This document shows positions 53,696 to 64,000 of a DNA stretch of 64,000 nucleotides, piece by piece. The stretch spans positions 1,542,867 through 1,606,866 of the forward strand of contig WHVD01000008.1 in NCBI GenBank assembly GCA_015178975.1, read 5' to 3'. Position numbers and translations under genes: made by a program. The notes under the pieces were generated by a model. It was given only the letters and a program-made list of their open reading frames with translations, was not told the DNA's origin and searched no databases. Each line of letters opens with the position of its first letter. The stretch's first letter is position 1. Origin of the DNA: Hysterangium stoloniferum. Taxonomy: Eukaryota; Basidiomycota; Agaricomycetes; Hysterangiales; Hysterangiaceae.

Positions 53696-55150
53696 AAACT
53701 GCTAGCTGCAGTGACACACTGATGTGTTGATAAATTGGTTGATAAGATTGGTTATATTTCATGGCTGGAGCAGAGCTCCTTATATACACTGAGATGTGAG
53801 ACATTTAGAGACATATTGAACTTTATTTCTATCCTATTTTAGCTATTTTACTTGGAATGTTTTAGACATTTCCACCATTCTATATATGATGACATAATGT
53901 ATGACATAATATTCTCAGATGACATAACATATGACTTAATATTCCTAAATGACATAATGTATGACATAATATTCCCGCGCTAGGTGTCACACGCGCCTTT
54001 GTGACTGTCGCACGCCCTTGTGACTGTCACGCGCCCTTGTGACTGTCACTCGTTGTGACGATGGTCACTCGTTGTGACGGCCGGTCACTTGTTGTGACGA
54101 CCGGTCACTTGTTGTGACGACCGGTCACAAATATTCCCGCGCATTGTGTAATAGGCGTCGGGAAGTCACAAAGGTCACGAATGTGACTACCCGAGTCACA
54201 CAAGTCACAAACGTGACTACCCGAGTCATTATTAGGTTCCGCTGACTCATCGTTTGCTTCTGTCCCGGGACCGCGGCCTTGAACCTTCATGTTCAAGCAA
54301 GAGGTTAGAACCCTTGTCTCAGAGAAGGGAATCACATGTTAAACAAAGGGTAAATAATGAGTAGAATATGAGGTCATTATGATCTCACTAATGACCTCAT
54401 AAACTAAATAGTTAGCTAATCATTGAGTTATCAAAATGTATATAAAGAGGGCCAAGTTTCCAATAAAACCAATCTATCTCACATATTTTACAGTACAGCA
54501 CAGAAGCTTACCTCATCATCCTAAGGACAATAATAGCCTTAGTCTGATACACTCACTGCAAGCACCTACACTTGCAGCATCTTGAATCTTTGTCAGCAAC
54601 TCTTGGACTTAGCTAATCATCTAAGTTCCCCAGCCTCACAGCTACCCTTTAGGCTTATTAATTAGATAATAAACCTAATAAGTATCTAAGTATCTTTACT
54701 GAAATCCCTGCCAATACTAGATTACTCAAGGCCCAGCCCTAAGTTTATTGAATTAATCAAGTACAAGCACTCAGATAATCCAATACAAATTATTTTCTCT
54801 ATTAATAAATTATTTAACACCTTGTTAAATAACTATTAATAGTTACAAATAAGCATACAAGAATCCGAAGCCCTTATATCAAGTCTCTGCCAAGTTACTG
54901 CGCATATATTCAGCTTCCAGCCCCTATTCTCAAGGAATAGTTCTTGTATTTGCTAAAAGAGTCATACACAGTTCTATTGAACCTTTCAATAATCAAAATA
55001 AGCATTGATTTGAGTTGTTTAAGCTTCATAGCGCAGCTCATTAATCTATCAGTATTTAAATTACTGGACCTTTGCTTGTTTTATTGTTGAAGCTCTGTGA
55101 CACTATAGCATATATTAAGCTATCTAAGAGAATCCCCTGAATACATTACA
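53696..55150 (+). mobile_element. LTR3-family LTR (copy H), left boundary uncertain
   Basis: The right part (about 54470-55150, CATCCTAAGGACAATAATAG..., GCAAGCACCTACACTTGCAG, ending CTGAATACATTACA) aligns with 61430-62070 of the LTR inserted in the gypsy element. A TATA-like CTCCTTATATACACTG at 53779 and a GTGAC-rich array precede it. The left end is not defined: 53696-53880 also resembles 55290-55500, so two related LTRs may lie head to tail here. Confidence 0.6.
53985..54230. repeat. GTCAC/GTGAC palindromic repeat array
   Basis: About ten units containing GTGAC or GTCAC. Four 19-20-bp units of the form GTCACTTGTTGTGACGACCG span 54044-54124. They are preceded by GTGACTGTCACGCGCCCTT-type units and followed by two units of about 30 bp (GTGACTACCCGAGTCAC). 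Each unit is a small palindrome. It lies inside the LTR3-type sequence upstream of its conserved 3' part, where enhancer repeats are often found. Confidence 0.85.
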
Positions 55151-55658
55151 TGGTGAAGGGATTGGATTATGCTAACAGCTCAACTAGAGGTAGCAATGGG
55201 ATTGGCTTATGTCAACAGCTCAACTAGAGGTGACTAAGTGTTTGTATGTATTTGTCCAACAGCCCAACTAGGGGGTGGAATATAACTGCTTGCTGCAGTG
55301 GCACACTGATGTGGCTGATAAATGTAGTTAATTAAATTGAGTTATATTTCAGTGGTGGAGCAGAGCTCCTTATATACGGTAAAATCTAAGACATGGGAGA
55401 ATATTCTAGCTATGTGTTTTACCTATTTTTAGCTATTTTACCTGGAATCTGCTGGAATATTCCAGGAGTTTCTGCTACTTTCCATTGTAGCATATATGCT
55501 GATATATGTAATACTCTCACACATCACGAAGTTGATGATTTTCATGTGCATGTGCTGATTACTTAATTTTCCCATGCATGTCACAGTGTTTCCATATGTG
55601 TGACATTATTATTGTTATTCAGCCGTTTGTGACAGCTGGGTCACATTTGTGACAATTA
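55151..55658 (+). mobile_element. Truncated LTR3-related sequence
   Basis: GCTGCAGTGGCACACTGATG, then GGAGCAGAGCTCCTTATATA and TTTTAGCTATTTTACCTGG match 53700-53870. It breaks off at the minus-strand pol fragment at 55659. The match covers about 230 bp and the rest is AT-rich. Confidence 0.5.
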
Positions 55659-56731
55659 TCACGAAATGGGGTGTCCAAGTACTGGGGCAGAGCTCAGCAT
55701 GACTTTGATGTCTTCAAAAGCCCTAGCATGCTCAGAATCCCAAGTCCAACAAATTCCTTTCTTGAGGAGGTTTAAGAGCAGGGTCACCATCCAAGAGTAA
55801 AATGGTATATACATGGAGAAGTACAAAACCATTCTGAGGAAATGTTGGAGATCCCCTATTTTGGTGGGCATAGCTAGTTCTAGGATAGCAGCGACCTTCT
55901 CTTGGTGGGTCAAAAAAACCAAGTCTAGACACTTTATGTCCCAATAATAGAATCAAGTTATATCCAACATATGTATGTAGCACTTTTTGGGCGAGAGAGT
56001 GATTCCCACTGCAATTATGGCCTGTAGGACTTGGTCCAAATGCTCTAGATGATTGTCCCATGTCTTAGAAAAGATCACAATGTTGTCAATATATACTAGA
56101 CAAAATATCCACAAGTAGGGTGCGAGTACGGTCTGCATAACCCTCTGGAAGATAGAGGGTCCATTCCGGAGTCCAAAGGGCATTCTCCTGAATTGCCACA
56201 GTCCTCAGTGGGATCTGAAGGTGGTCTTTGGTTTGTCTTCTTCTAACATTTTGAGTTGGGTGAAGCCAGCTAACACATCAAAAGAGGATAGGATGTTGGA
56301 TCCAGAAAGCGCTTGTATGATCTTAGACTGACATGGTAATGGGAATTCATCAGAGACCATGAGGCTGTTCAATTTCTGATAGTCTATCACTACTAGCAGT
56401 TTCCCATTGCAATAGACTACAAAGGCTGGTGCTCCCCAAGGACTCTTGGACAGTTTGATCACTCCCTGTTGAAACCAGGTATCCATTTGTTCATCAATGA
56501 CTTTTCTGTTGGCTGGGGAAGTTTGAAACATTGGCATTGAAATAGGTTTCACGCCTTCTTTCAGTGGGACACTGGCCTTAATGTCTACTTGTTCTAAATG
56601 TCTGTCCACCCCAAAGGCTTGGATGTTCTTAGTCAAGACTGACCCCAAACAAGGTGAGATGTCAGTAGGAATATCAGGCCCTAAATTAACCAACTTGTGC
56701 AAGTCTTCTGAGCAAAACATTTCCATAGTGG
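55659..56731 (-). pseudogene. Ty3/gypsy pol fragment (reverse transcriptase to RNase H start), decayed
   Basis: Three minus-strand pieces in different frames cover the linker and reverse transcriptase: SEDLHKLVNLGPDIPTD (near 56700), DEQMDTWFQQGVIKLSKSPW, QALSGSNILSSFDVLAGFTQ, MPFGLRNGPSIFQRVMQTVL, then LEDIKVMLSSAPVLGHP-like sequence. The catalytic motif reads YIDN instead of YIDD, so the active site is lost, and frameshifts occur near 56200 and 55940. It belongs to the same lineage as the plus-strand element at 56732-64000 and is cut at 56731 by that element's LTR. Confidence 0.92.
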
Positions 56732-57445
56732 TGTGAAGAGTCGATAGATTCTGACCGCTCAATGTACGAAGAATAGTATTTATTCAACTACTATTATTAA
56801 GTATTGTAAAGGGTATGCATATATGCATACCTGGACTAAGGAATAATAACCGGATTATAGTACTTTATTATTTACCTTTTATTCTCTTTCTTTATATTCT
56901 TTCTATATTTCGAGCACACCTTGATTTGTAGTTCGAAGCTTTGTGTATACGTATGGGCGCCCTCGGCGCCAAACGATAGACAACTTTTTACCCAGCAGAC
57001 ACCACTTCGTAACGACTCAGACGTCGAATAACAAGAGGTGTCAAGGGTAGTATCTCAGCTACCATAAAGGTAGCATTCTCTAGTCTACTAATAGCCTTTT
57101 GAACTCGAACCGCTAAGGTCGAGTTCCGCTTTCAAGATTCTGCGCTCGTCGACACCGTAGTCGACTCACGCTACTAATACTCTATCCTAGACTCTCGGTC
57201 TTTAGCTGAGTATCTTTCTTATTTCTAGCTACTAGTTGTACCGTAAAGGGTCAACTCGTTATCTTACTGTTCTAAGCCGTCGCGAGCAACTATACAGTTG
57301 CTCTTGAGGCGTGCAGTGCGTTCTTATACTAGTACTAACAGTCTAGTAGTCTATAGTATTGTACTGACGGTCAATACTCTCTAATAGTAGTTGAATAAAC
57401 ACTATTCTTCGTATATAGAGCGGTCAGAACCCACCACTCTTCACA
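56732..57445 (+). mobile_element. 5' LTR of the plus-strand gypsy element, LTR1 family (copy F)
   Basis: 714 bp, from TGTGAAGAGTCGATAG to ACCCACCACTCTTCACA. The first 75 bp and the last 75 bp are inverted copies of each other with about ten mismatches. The other LTR1 copies of the same orientation do not start this way: copy E begins TGTGAGAGGTACTC. The preceding five bases are AGTGG. The middle contains TTGTAGTTCGAAGCTTTGTG and a GC palindrome, GGGCGCCCTCGGCGCC. A gag gene begins 77 bp downstream. Confidence 0.9.
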
Positions 57446-57446
57446 G

Positions 57447-57462
57447 TGGTGATCCGAGCCGG
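57447..57462 (+). other. Candidate primer-binding site of the gypsy element
   Basis: TGGTGATCCGAGCCGG begins one base after the LTR. TGG is the complement of a tRNA 3' CCA end, so a full tRNA 3' end is the likely primer. I do not assign the tRNA. Confidence 0.6.
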
Positions 57463-57521
57463 ACCGTTCTTTTCCTACGAGGAAAAACTTATTATTTGAC
57501 TACTAAGACCTGGACACGCGA

Positions 57522-60113
57522 ATGACTACGGGCAAGAATCAAACGTCTAGGCCTTCATCAACGCCTGGTAGCTCCATGCCTCGTCAAAAATCTTTTAACC
57601 TAGAACCACCCCGTAATGTCACCCTGAGGAAGTCTTCGTCGACTTTTCAAGGATCAGCTCCTCCGGAGGATTCCCCCGGAGTAGTAGCTGGATCGTCTAC
57701 GAACATTCCCCAGCTTCCTCCAGGATCACCTACTCCAGAGGATTCCCCCGGAGTAGTAGTTGGATCGTCAATGAACATTCCCCCCGATCCACCTGAGGAA
57801 CGCTCGTTACTCGAGCAGTTGGACACCCCTGGAGTTAACATTGAGTCTAATCGAGCACCCACGCCCGTTCTCAGATTCCCTCCGAGACAGGTCATCCTTA
57901 AGCAGTTCCTCGGAGGTCATATGGTTTACGCCCAGCCCATCGATTACAAATGGGATATGTACTACACCGATCGAATCCCCGAGGATCAGGTTACCCCCTT
58001 CGCGGAGGAGTACAGTACGGATTACCCTATTCTACCGGAGACTGTAGCAGTCTGGTTAGGGCGTTATCAAGCGATTTTATCGGTGCGGGATTTATTCACG
58101 CGACCAGGGAACCTTGAGGATTTGACCCAATCGATTCCTGAATGGTCGAACGAGGTGACGATTACTATGGAAGGAGGAAGAAGAATTCTTAAGCGGGAAG
58201 TGTTTTCTTTGTTCCTTGAAGCACTTCGTACGCATGATGATGTGTTACAGATCCTGCATGTCCTGCTTGGAGGAGATCATGTTGTGCCTAAGGTTGACTA
58301 CCAGTACATGTACATCCGTATGTTGGAGGAGTCTCTCAATGGAGTCACGCCGAATCTATCGCTGGCATACCTCACTTTAAGAGGTCGGTTGAAGCGAAAC
58401 CAAAGAAGACTTGATAAGATGGTTTTAGAGGTACTCCTCCCCTATAACGACTCGATCCAGGTCCCTGATTCGCCTATCTCCACGACCAATTCGTTTGTTC
58501 GCAACTTAAACGGGTCCCCTGATACTCGTTTTCTGCATTCTCTCAACCGTCCTGTAATATTGGAGGATTTTCCACTGGATTTGAGGACGCAAGTAATAGA
58601 ACGCCTTCAGGAGAAGAGGATTGAGGTCTGCACTCCCTTCCATCAACCCCAGCCGTGTCGACTTCTGAATGCGACGGAGATCGAGAGACAAATCGCGATG
58701 GAACCAGGTCTAACGTCTTTCCAGGGAGATCACCGCTCTCGCGTCGCATTTGAGGGAGTCTCCAACAGCCCTAACTTCAGGGATGAAGCGACCACTCTCA
58801 GAAACCGATCAGTCGCCAACAAGGGTCAACCGTCCTTCTCCACGGCATTTACTGAGGGCATAGCTGGCCCAGTTGCTGGTCGAGGATCGCTTAATCCAGA
58901 CGGTCCCCGCCATTCTCTACCGATCGCTTCAAACCCCTTCTTGCCATCAGGAGGACCCCCTAGCGATTCATCTGGGAGTTCGAATACTTCAGACCGGGGA
59001 GGGAACTCAGGACGTGGGGAACGCCACAATGTAGTGCCTAATACCCCTTTTCGAACTCCAATGCGGTCTCGAGCTAGCGCGCTTATTGACGACTTACCTA
59101 AGGACAAGAAGGTCACTCTTAACACCAACGACCTCAAGATCAAATGGTCTGATCTCCCTGAATACGATGGAGCTCAATCCGAAGCCCTGGACTATATCAT
59201 GGATATCATGAGTCTCGCGGAGATATCAGACTCTATGAGTGCGATCTTAGGAGTTGCTCTGCCAAGACGACTCAAGGGGCACGCTAAGGTCTGGTGGAGC
59301 ACCTTAGACCGTGAGCATCGTACTGAATTCAGTCAATCTCATGGGTCGTTTCTTTGGGGTATCGTCGAAGGACTGCTCGGAACTCGTTGGCGTGAATCCT
59401 TAGCCTTAGAATGGGAAGCTATGAAATTTCGACAGGCTGGTCACGATCGTGAGACACCCGTCCACTATATCCAACGGAGAGTTAAACTTTATCGTTTCCT
59501 GTACGGGTTCCACCAGGACAGAGGGGATGAGACACGCAGACTCATTCTCACACTGCCTACGGAATGGCTCTACCTTCTTCAAGGACAACCCATCGATAAT
59601 ATCATGAGTTTACAGACTTATGCTAATAACCTGCAAGAAGCTCTGATTAACGCTTGGGTCCAAACACACCGGGAACGTTACAGGTTCCAGAAACCGCGTG
59701 TAATGTTATCGGAGGGTCAAGAATTGGATTTTAGAGTCACCGGCGACTCCCCTTCACCTAACCATATTCTCATTAGTGAGACTAACGAGAGAGGCTCGAC
59801 GAGAAGGACCATTCCAGACGTCGCTGATCCAAAACAGGGAAAGCATCACGGAAAAATGTTCTTTGAGAGGAGTAACAAGAGGAGTTCGATCAAACCCACC
59901 AAGGAATGTTGGATATGTGGAAGTCCAGAGCATTTTAAGATAGACTGCCCTCAAGCTGGCAAAATGTCTCATTATGTCTCTATCAACAAATGCTCCGCAC
60001 AGGATATGTCAGAGGAAGCTGAGGAGCAAAGGTTATATGAAGCGGTTCATGGACTATCTATACAAGGACGGTTCTATATTAGCCACACCAATCACGGCAA
60101 TTTCAAGGAATAG
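57522..60113 (+). CDS. Gag polyprotein of Ty3/gypsy element, intact
   Basis: An uninterrupted frame of 863 codons from ATG 57522. Residues about 45-100 hold two near-identical blocks (PEDSPGVVAGSS and PEDSPGVVVGSS). A mostly helical N-terminal half follows, then a low-complexity Ser/Gly/Asn region (about 440-515). The capsid-like region contains LPEYDGAQSEALDYIMDIM, LKGHAKVWWSTL and the ETPVHYIQRRVKLYRF stretch. A CCHC zinc knuckle, CWICGSPEHFKIDC, sits at residues 796-809. At over 860 residues it is long for a fungal Gag. Gag packages the element RNA in cytoplasmic particles. Its end overlaps the first pol frame (from 59974), implying frameshift expression, although the pol is damaged. Confidence 0.9.
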   Translation: MTTGKNQTSRPSSTPGSSMPRQKSFNLEPPRNVTLRKSSSTFQGSAPPEDSPGVVAGSSTNIPQLPPGSPTPEDSPGVVVGSSMNIPPDPPEERSLLEQLDTPGVNIESNRAPTPVLRFPPRQVILKQFLGGHMVYAQPIDYKWDMYYTDRIPEDQVTPFAEEYSTDYPILPETVAVWLGRYQAILSVRDLFTRPGNLEDLTQSIPEWSNEVTITMEGGRRILKREVFSLFLEALRTHDDVLQILHVLLGGDHVVPKVDYQYMYIRMLEESLNGVTPNLSLAYLTLRGRLKRNQRRLDKMVLEVLLPYNDSIQVPDSPISTTNSFVRNLNGSPDTRFLHSLNRPVILEDFPLDLRTQVIERLQEKRIEVCTPFHQPQPCRLLNATEIERQIAMEPGLTSFQGDHRSRVAFEGVSNSPNFRDEATTLRNRSVANKGQPSFSTAFTEGIAGPVAGRGSLNPDGPRHSLPIASNPFLPSGGPPSDSSGSSNTSDRGGNSGRGERHNVVPNTPFRTPMRSRASALIDDLPKDKKVTLNTNDLKIKWSDLPEYDGAQSEALDYIMDIMSLAEISDSMSAILGVALPRRLKGHAKVWWSTLDREHRTEFSQSHGSFLWGIVEGLLGTRWRESLALEWEAMKFRQAGHDRETPVHYIQRRVKLYRFLYGFHQDRGDETRRLILTLPTEWLYLLQGQPIDNIMSLQTYANNLQEALINAWVQTHRERYRFQKPRVMLSEGQELDFRVTGDSPSPNHILISETNERGSTRRTIPDVADPKQGKHHGKMFFERSNKRSSIKPTKECWICGSPEHFKIDCPQAGKMSHYVSINKCSAQDMSEEAEEQRLYEAVHGLSIQGRFYISHTNHGNFKE

Positions 60114-63100
60114 TGCGGCAGTACCTTTAGCCAATCCATCACTAACCCCTAAGACTATCCGACGAGGGGAGACAATAGGGATAATTCATGACCCCGCTCG
60201 TTGGGCTCACAAGCCCAGGTCATTCGAGGAGAAAAGTTTAATGGTAGCAGGCACGACCAAGATCGCACACCTTATTGAAAGTCTCTCTCAACTTGAAGAG
60301 GACCGTCAAGTCGCCTCAGAAAGACCTAAGCCACCTGTTGAACCAGAGATTGCAGATGATTTCGAACCGCCTGGTCCTAAGACGGCTGCAGTGGCTGATA
60401 ATGAGAAATTTGCCTCAGAGGATCTTCACAAGTTAGTCAATTTGGGACCAGATATACCAACGGAGGTCCTGCCCACGTCTCAGATCAGTTTTGACTGAGA
60501 ACGTTAAGGCCTTCGGAGTCGATGGACGGTTAGGGCAAGTGGAATGTAGAGTCCCTGTCCCCTTGAAAGAGGGCGCTCAGCCCATATCCATGCCTATGTT
60601 CCCCTCGTCCCCTGCCAATAGGCGAGTTATAGACGAGCAAATGGATACCTGGTTCGAACAGGGTGTCATTGAGCCATCTAAAAGCCCCTGGGGAGCGCCA
60701 GCCTTTGTAGTATATCGCAATGGTAAACCGCGGGTGGTCATCGACTATCGGAAACTTAACCATCTCACGGTTCCAGATGAATTTCCTTTACCACGTCAAT
60801 CGGAGATTTGTGATGTATCTAGTATATATTCACGAATTTTCCCTTAATTTTCCAGAATTTATTTCAATTTATTTTATTCTATTTTATTTTATTTATTAAT
60901 TCAAGAATTAGGCTATTTTCCTTTTAACTTCGAATACTCAAAGCTTCGAATGACATCATATTATGTAATCGAAGCCTAGAGCGGTCGAAATATAAGTATA
61001 ATAAAGCCGGGTTATCTGATTTCAAGAGACCGGGTTTTTATTATATTATATTAGTACATATATGCGCATTATTATCGCGCGATCACGTGACATCACGTGA
61101 CGACGACGTCACGACGTGTTTACAATTCGTCGCGAGTAGTTTTCGCAGCCGCCGGCCGCGTTTATTTCCGTTTCGGCGCCACGGCTTATTTTGCTTCCAC
61201 CCTCGGCCATCTCGGGTTTATTCTCTGACTCGACCGGTTCGGATCTTCGGTTCGGATCTTCGAGTCGGGTGATAGCTATGACATCATAGCGGAATTATAG
61301 AAACTTTTAGAAGCTTCCAATAATTTCCTAATTAGTTATTTAGCTATTATTAAGCAAAAATCTCTACATGTATAAAAGGAGGCCTAAATCACTGAATAAA
61401 GAACAACTACTTTATTACTATCAACAGCACCAGCTCAAAGCTTATCTAATCATCCTAAGGACAAAAATAGCCTTAGTCTGATATCTAACTGCAAGCACCT
61501 ACACTTGCAGCATCTTGAACTCTTTCTCTTGAACTTAGCTAATTCATCTAAGTTCCCTCAGCTTCCCGGAAAACCTTTAGGCTTACTAATCACTTAAGTA
61601 AATCTAAATTCTCATTACTGAAATCCCTGCCCGTTTAGGTTATTCAAGAGCCCATTTTAACAGCACAGTTAATCGATCTTTAAACAAACGCTTGGATATT
61701 CGACTCTCGGACAATCTCTCTATTTATAAATTATTTAACAGCTTGTTAAATCTTTATAAATAGTAAACTAAAAGGCTACAAGAAAGCGAAGGCTTACGAC
61801 AAGTTTCCGCCAACTTATTGCGCATACATTCAGCTCCCGAACCTTTATTCTCAAAGAGAACTTAACTTTCGTAGAGCACGTCACTACAAGTTCATCTGAA
61901 TTTGTCAAGAGACCAAACAAATATTGACTTTAGTTGTTTAAGCTTAATAGTGCAGCTAATTAATCTATCAGTATTTAAATTACTGGACCTTTATTTGTTT
62001 ATTTCTTGAATCCCTTGCCGTGTCAACGCTTGTTAATTATTTGAGAGAGTAAATAGCCGGATACCTTACAAGATTATGCAAGCGCTGTCGGGGTCAAATG
62101 TTCTTTCTTCTTTCGACGCGCTGGCAGGGTTTACTCAATTAGAAATGTTGGAGGACGATAAGCACAAAACAGCCTTTAGATCCCATAGAGGGCTGTGGCA
62201 ATTTAAAAGGATGCCATTTGGGCTCAGAAACGGCCCCTCTACATTTCAGCGCGTCATGCAAACGGTTCTAGCACCCTACTTGTGGATTTTTTGTTTAGTC
62301 TACATCGATGACATAGTCATATTCTCTAAGAACTGGGATGATCATTTGCTTCATCTGAATGAGGTGCTTGGCGCTATCGCTTCGGCCGGTATTACTCTCT
62401 CTCCCAAGAAATGTTTTATCGGATATAATTCGATATTGTTATTGGGTCATAAAGTATCTAGGCTGGGTTTTTCAACCCATCAAGAAAAGGTTCGCGCTAT
62501 ATTGGAATTGGCCCCACCCACTAAGGTTTCTGATCTACAACGGTTTCTTGGAATGGTCCTTTTACTTTTCAGCATATATACCATTTTATTCATGGATGGT
62601 GTCCCCTTTATTCTCGCTCCTAAAAAAGGGAACACCTTGGACGTGGACTGCTGAACATGTCCGAGCTTATGAGGATGTTAAAACCGCATTAGGATCAGCT
62701 CCAGTGTTGGGACATCCAGTTAGTGGGATGCCCTACCGATTGTATACGGACGCCTCGGATTTTGCCTTGGGTTGTTGCCTCCAACAAGTCCAGAAGATGG
62801 CTTTAGGAGATTTAGTGGATACAAAAATCTACGCCCAAGCCAAATTGGCTTTTGACCGTGCGCAGGACGTGCCTTCCTTTGTTCATCGGTACAAAACCAA
62901 ACAGCCCGAGATTGAGTGGTCGGATTCGTGGGGATCCACTTTTGAGGCAACCGAAGTTACTGTTGAACGAGTCATTGCATATTGGAGTCGCACGCTGAAA
63001 AGCGCGGAGCGTAACTATTCTGCTACTGAACGGGAAGCATTAGCAGCAAAGGAGGGACTGGTCCACTTTCAACCTTTCATTGAAGGTGAACATGTCCTGC

Positions 63101-64000
63101 TCATTACGGACCATGCAGCTCTGCAATGGGCTAGATCTTACGAGAACACTAATCGTCGACTAGCCGCATGGGGGGGCGATATACGCTGCATTTCCAGGTC
63201 TCGAGATTTTGCATCGAGCAGGGAGAGTTCACAGCAACGTGGATCCACTGTCCAGACTTCCCTCGGGTACCAGCCTTCGTGAGCCCTATTAGAGATGATT
63301 TGCAGGCTTATCACCTCGACTTCTCTGGACAAGAATACTGAGGAAAAACTATGGAAAGACGAACCCGCTAAGAAGGCGGTCTTCTCTACCATAACTCGAT
63401 TCTATGGAGCCTTTTGGAGTAACTCAAAAGGTCCGACGGTCAGAATGGGATATTCATAACGCAATAAGGAATGACCAGGAAGACGAGTCCGACTTCGCAT
63501 TGCGTCATCCTCAGCTACTAATCAGCATCGAGGAGGGATATATAAAGAAATTTCTAGAGGGTTATTCAAAGGACCCGGTTTTCAGGAATCTCTATGCTTT
63601 AGATACCCCTTCACCCAATGCAGTTGTTACTCCTTCTCACTACTTCGTGGGAGCAAACCGACTCCTGTACTTTCGCGACTCGGACTGGAAAAGTCGAGTC
63701 TGTGTACCCAGAACCATGATTAACTCGATTCTAAGGTTGGTGCATGATAACCCTTTTGAGGGAGCACACGCCGGAGGCCAGCGGTTGTTCAACCTGATGA
63801 AAGACCGGTTCTTTTGGCCGAGAATGCTACAAGATTGCGTGTCGTACGCGCGTACCTGCGATATCTGCCAAAAAAACCAAAGTCGATCGCACTGCTCGTC
63901 AAGGAGCCTTCAGACCGGCTGACGTACCTTTTAGGCCATTCGAGGTAGTTTCTATGGACTTGATCACTGGACTACCCGATTCAGGAAAGGATTCGTATTC
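60114..64000 (+). pseudogene. Ty3/gypsy pol: linker, reverse transcriptase, RNase H, integrase start; frameshifted and interrupted
   Basis: Pieces in several frames: linker RRGETIGIIHDPARWAHK (60157 on), reverse transcriptase start WFEQGVIEPSKSPWGAPAF (60650), then the inserted LTR 60809-62070. Reverse transcriptase resumes at 62076 with MPFGLRNGPSTFQRV and an intact VYIDDIVIFSK. RNase H has YTDASDFALGCCLQQ and LITDHAALQWA. The integrase H2C2 finger is LVHDN...HAGGQRL...CVSYARTCDICQ, and DLITGLPDSGKDSY opens the catalytic core at the window edge. Breaks: a frame change near 60490, an extra T near 62560, a 7-G run at 63170-63176, a 7-A run at 63870-63876, and further stops between 63280 and 63400. 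No DTG/DSG protease is present between the Gag zinc knuckle and the linker. Confidence 0.92.
60809..62070 (+). mobile_element. LTR3-family solo LTR (copy G) inside reverse transcriptase, target duplication AGATT
   Basis: 1262 bp, from TGTGATGTATCTAG to GCCGGATACCTTACA, flanked by AGATT at 60804-60808 and 62071-62075. Deleting the insert and one AGATT joins the two reverse-transcriptase halves in frame. The 3' half aligns with copy H (54470-55150). It holds A/T-rich runs, CACGTGACATCACGTGAC near 61083, and no coding region; the frame at 61087-61272 is not supported. Confidence 0.95.

Noticed and set aside
61087-61272. Plus-strand frame inside the LTR3 insert
   Set aside because: Arg/Ser/Phe-rich and short, within LTR sequence that has no coding counterpart in copy H.

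Overview
The window looks like a basidiomycete (Agaricomycetes-like) nuclear chromosome segment. The host genes are split by many short introns of about 45-70 bp. They include eukaryotic RBM25 and NOT2 homologues, a Zn2Cys6 regulator and fungal-type flavin oxidoreductases. The flanks are packed with nested LTR retrotransposons. No prokaryotic features, tRNA or rRNA genes were seen. The species cannot be fixed from the sequence alone.

Positions 1-12,300 are a transposon graveyard. It holds a decayed minus-strand Ty3/gypsy element (pol 1-778, gag 1410-2480, 5' LTR 2506-3047) and a decayed unknown gene (3420-6080) that ends at a polypurine tract and an LTR. It also holds a three-level nest (CACTA-like foldback MITE inside one solo LTR inside another LTR) and a complete small copia-type element, 9138-12288, with 151-bp LTRs, a TAGCA target duplication and a primer site matching a half initiator-tRNA.

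Positions 12,388-48,568 carry the host genes. In order they are: an RBM25 fragment, a BBE-like FAD oxidase (-), the intact RBM25-like splicing factor (+), polyamine-oxidase-like gene 1 (-), gene 2 (-), a Zn2Cys6 transcription factor (-), a gene desert of about 4 kb, polyamine-oxidase-like gene 3 (+), NOT2 (-), a short-chain dehydrogenase (-) with a nearby broken copy, a SERAC1-like alpha/beta hydrolase with a helical N-terminal region (-), and an uncharacterised helical protein (-). Oxidase genes 2 and 3 are inverted paralogues on either side of the regulator and share a promoter motif. Together with the BBE-like oxidase and the dehydrogenase they form an oxidoreductase-rich locus sandwiched between housekeeping genes.

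Positions 48,900-64,000 return to repeats: a 449-bp tandem duplication, a fragment of a repetitive hypothetical protein, solo LTRs of several families, minisatellites, and two copies of one Ty3/gypsy lineage facing away from each other. The plus copy (LTR 56732-57445, Gag 57522-60113, pol to the window end) is interrupted inside its reverse transcriptase by a 1262-bp LTR with a perfect AGATT target duplication. Four LTR families are named here for convenience: LTR1 (TGTGAAGAG...CTTCACA, the family of the 57-64 kb element), LTR2 (TGTTA...TAACA), LTR3 (TGTGATG...TTACA) and the copia-type LTR (TGTTGG...CCAACA).
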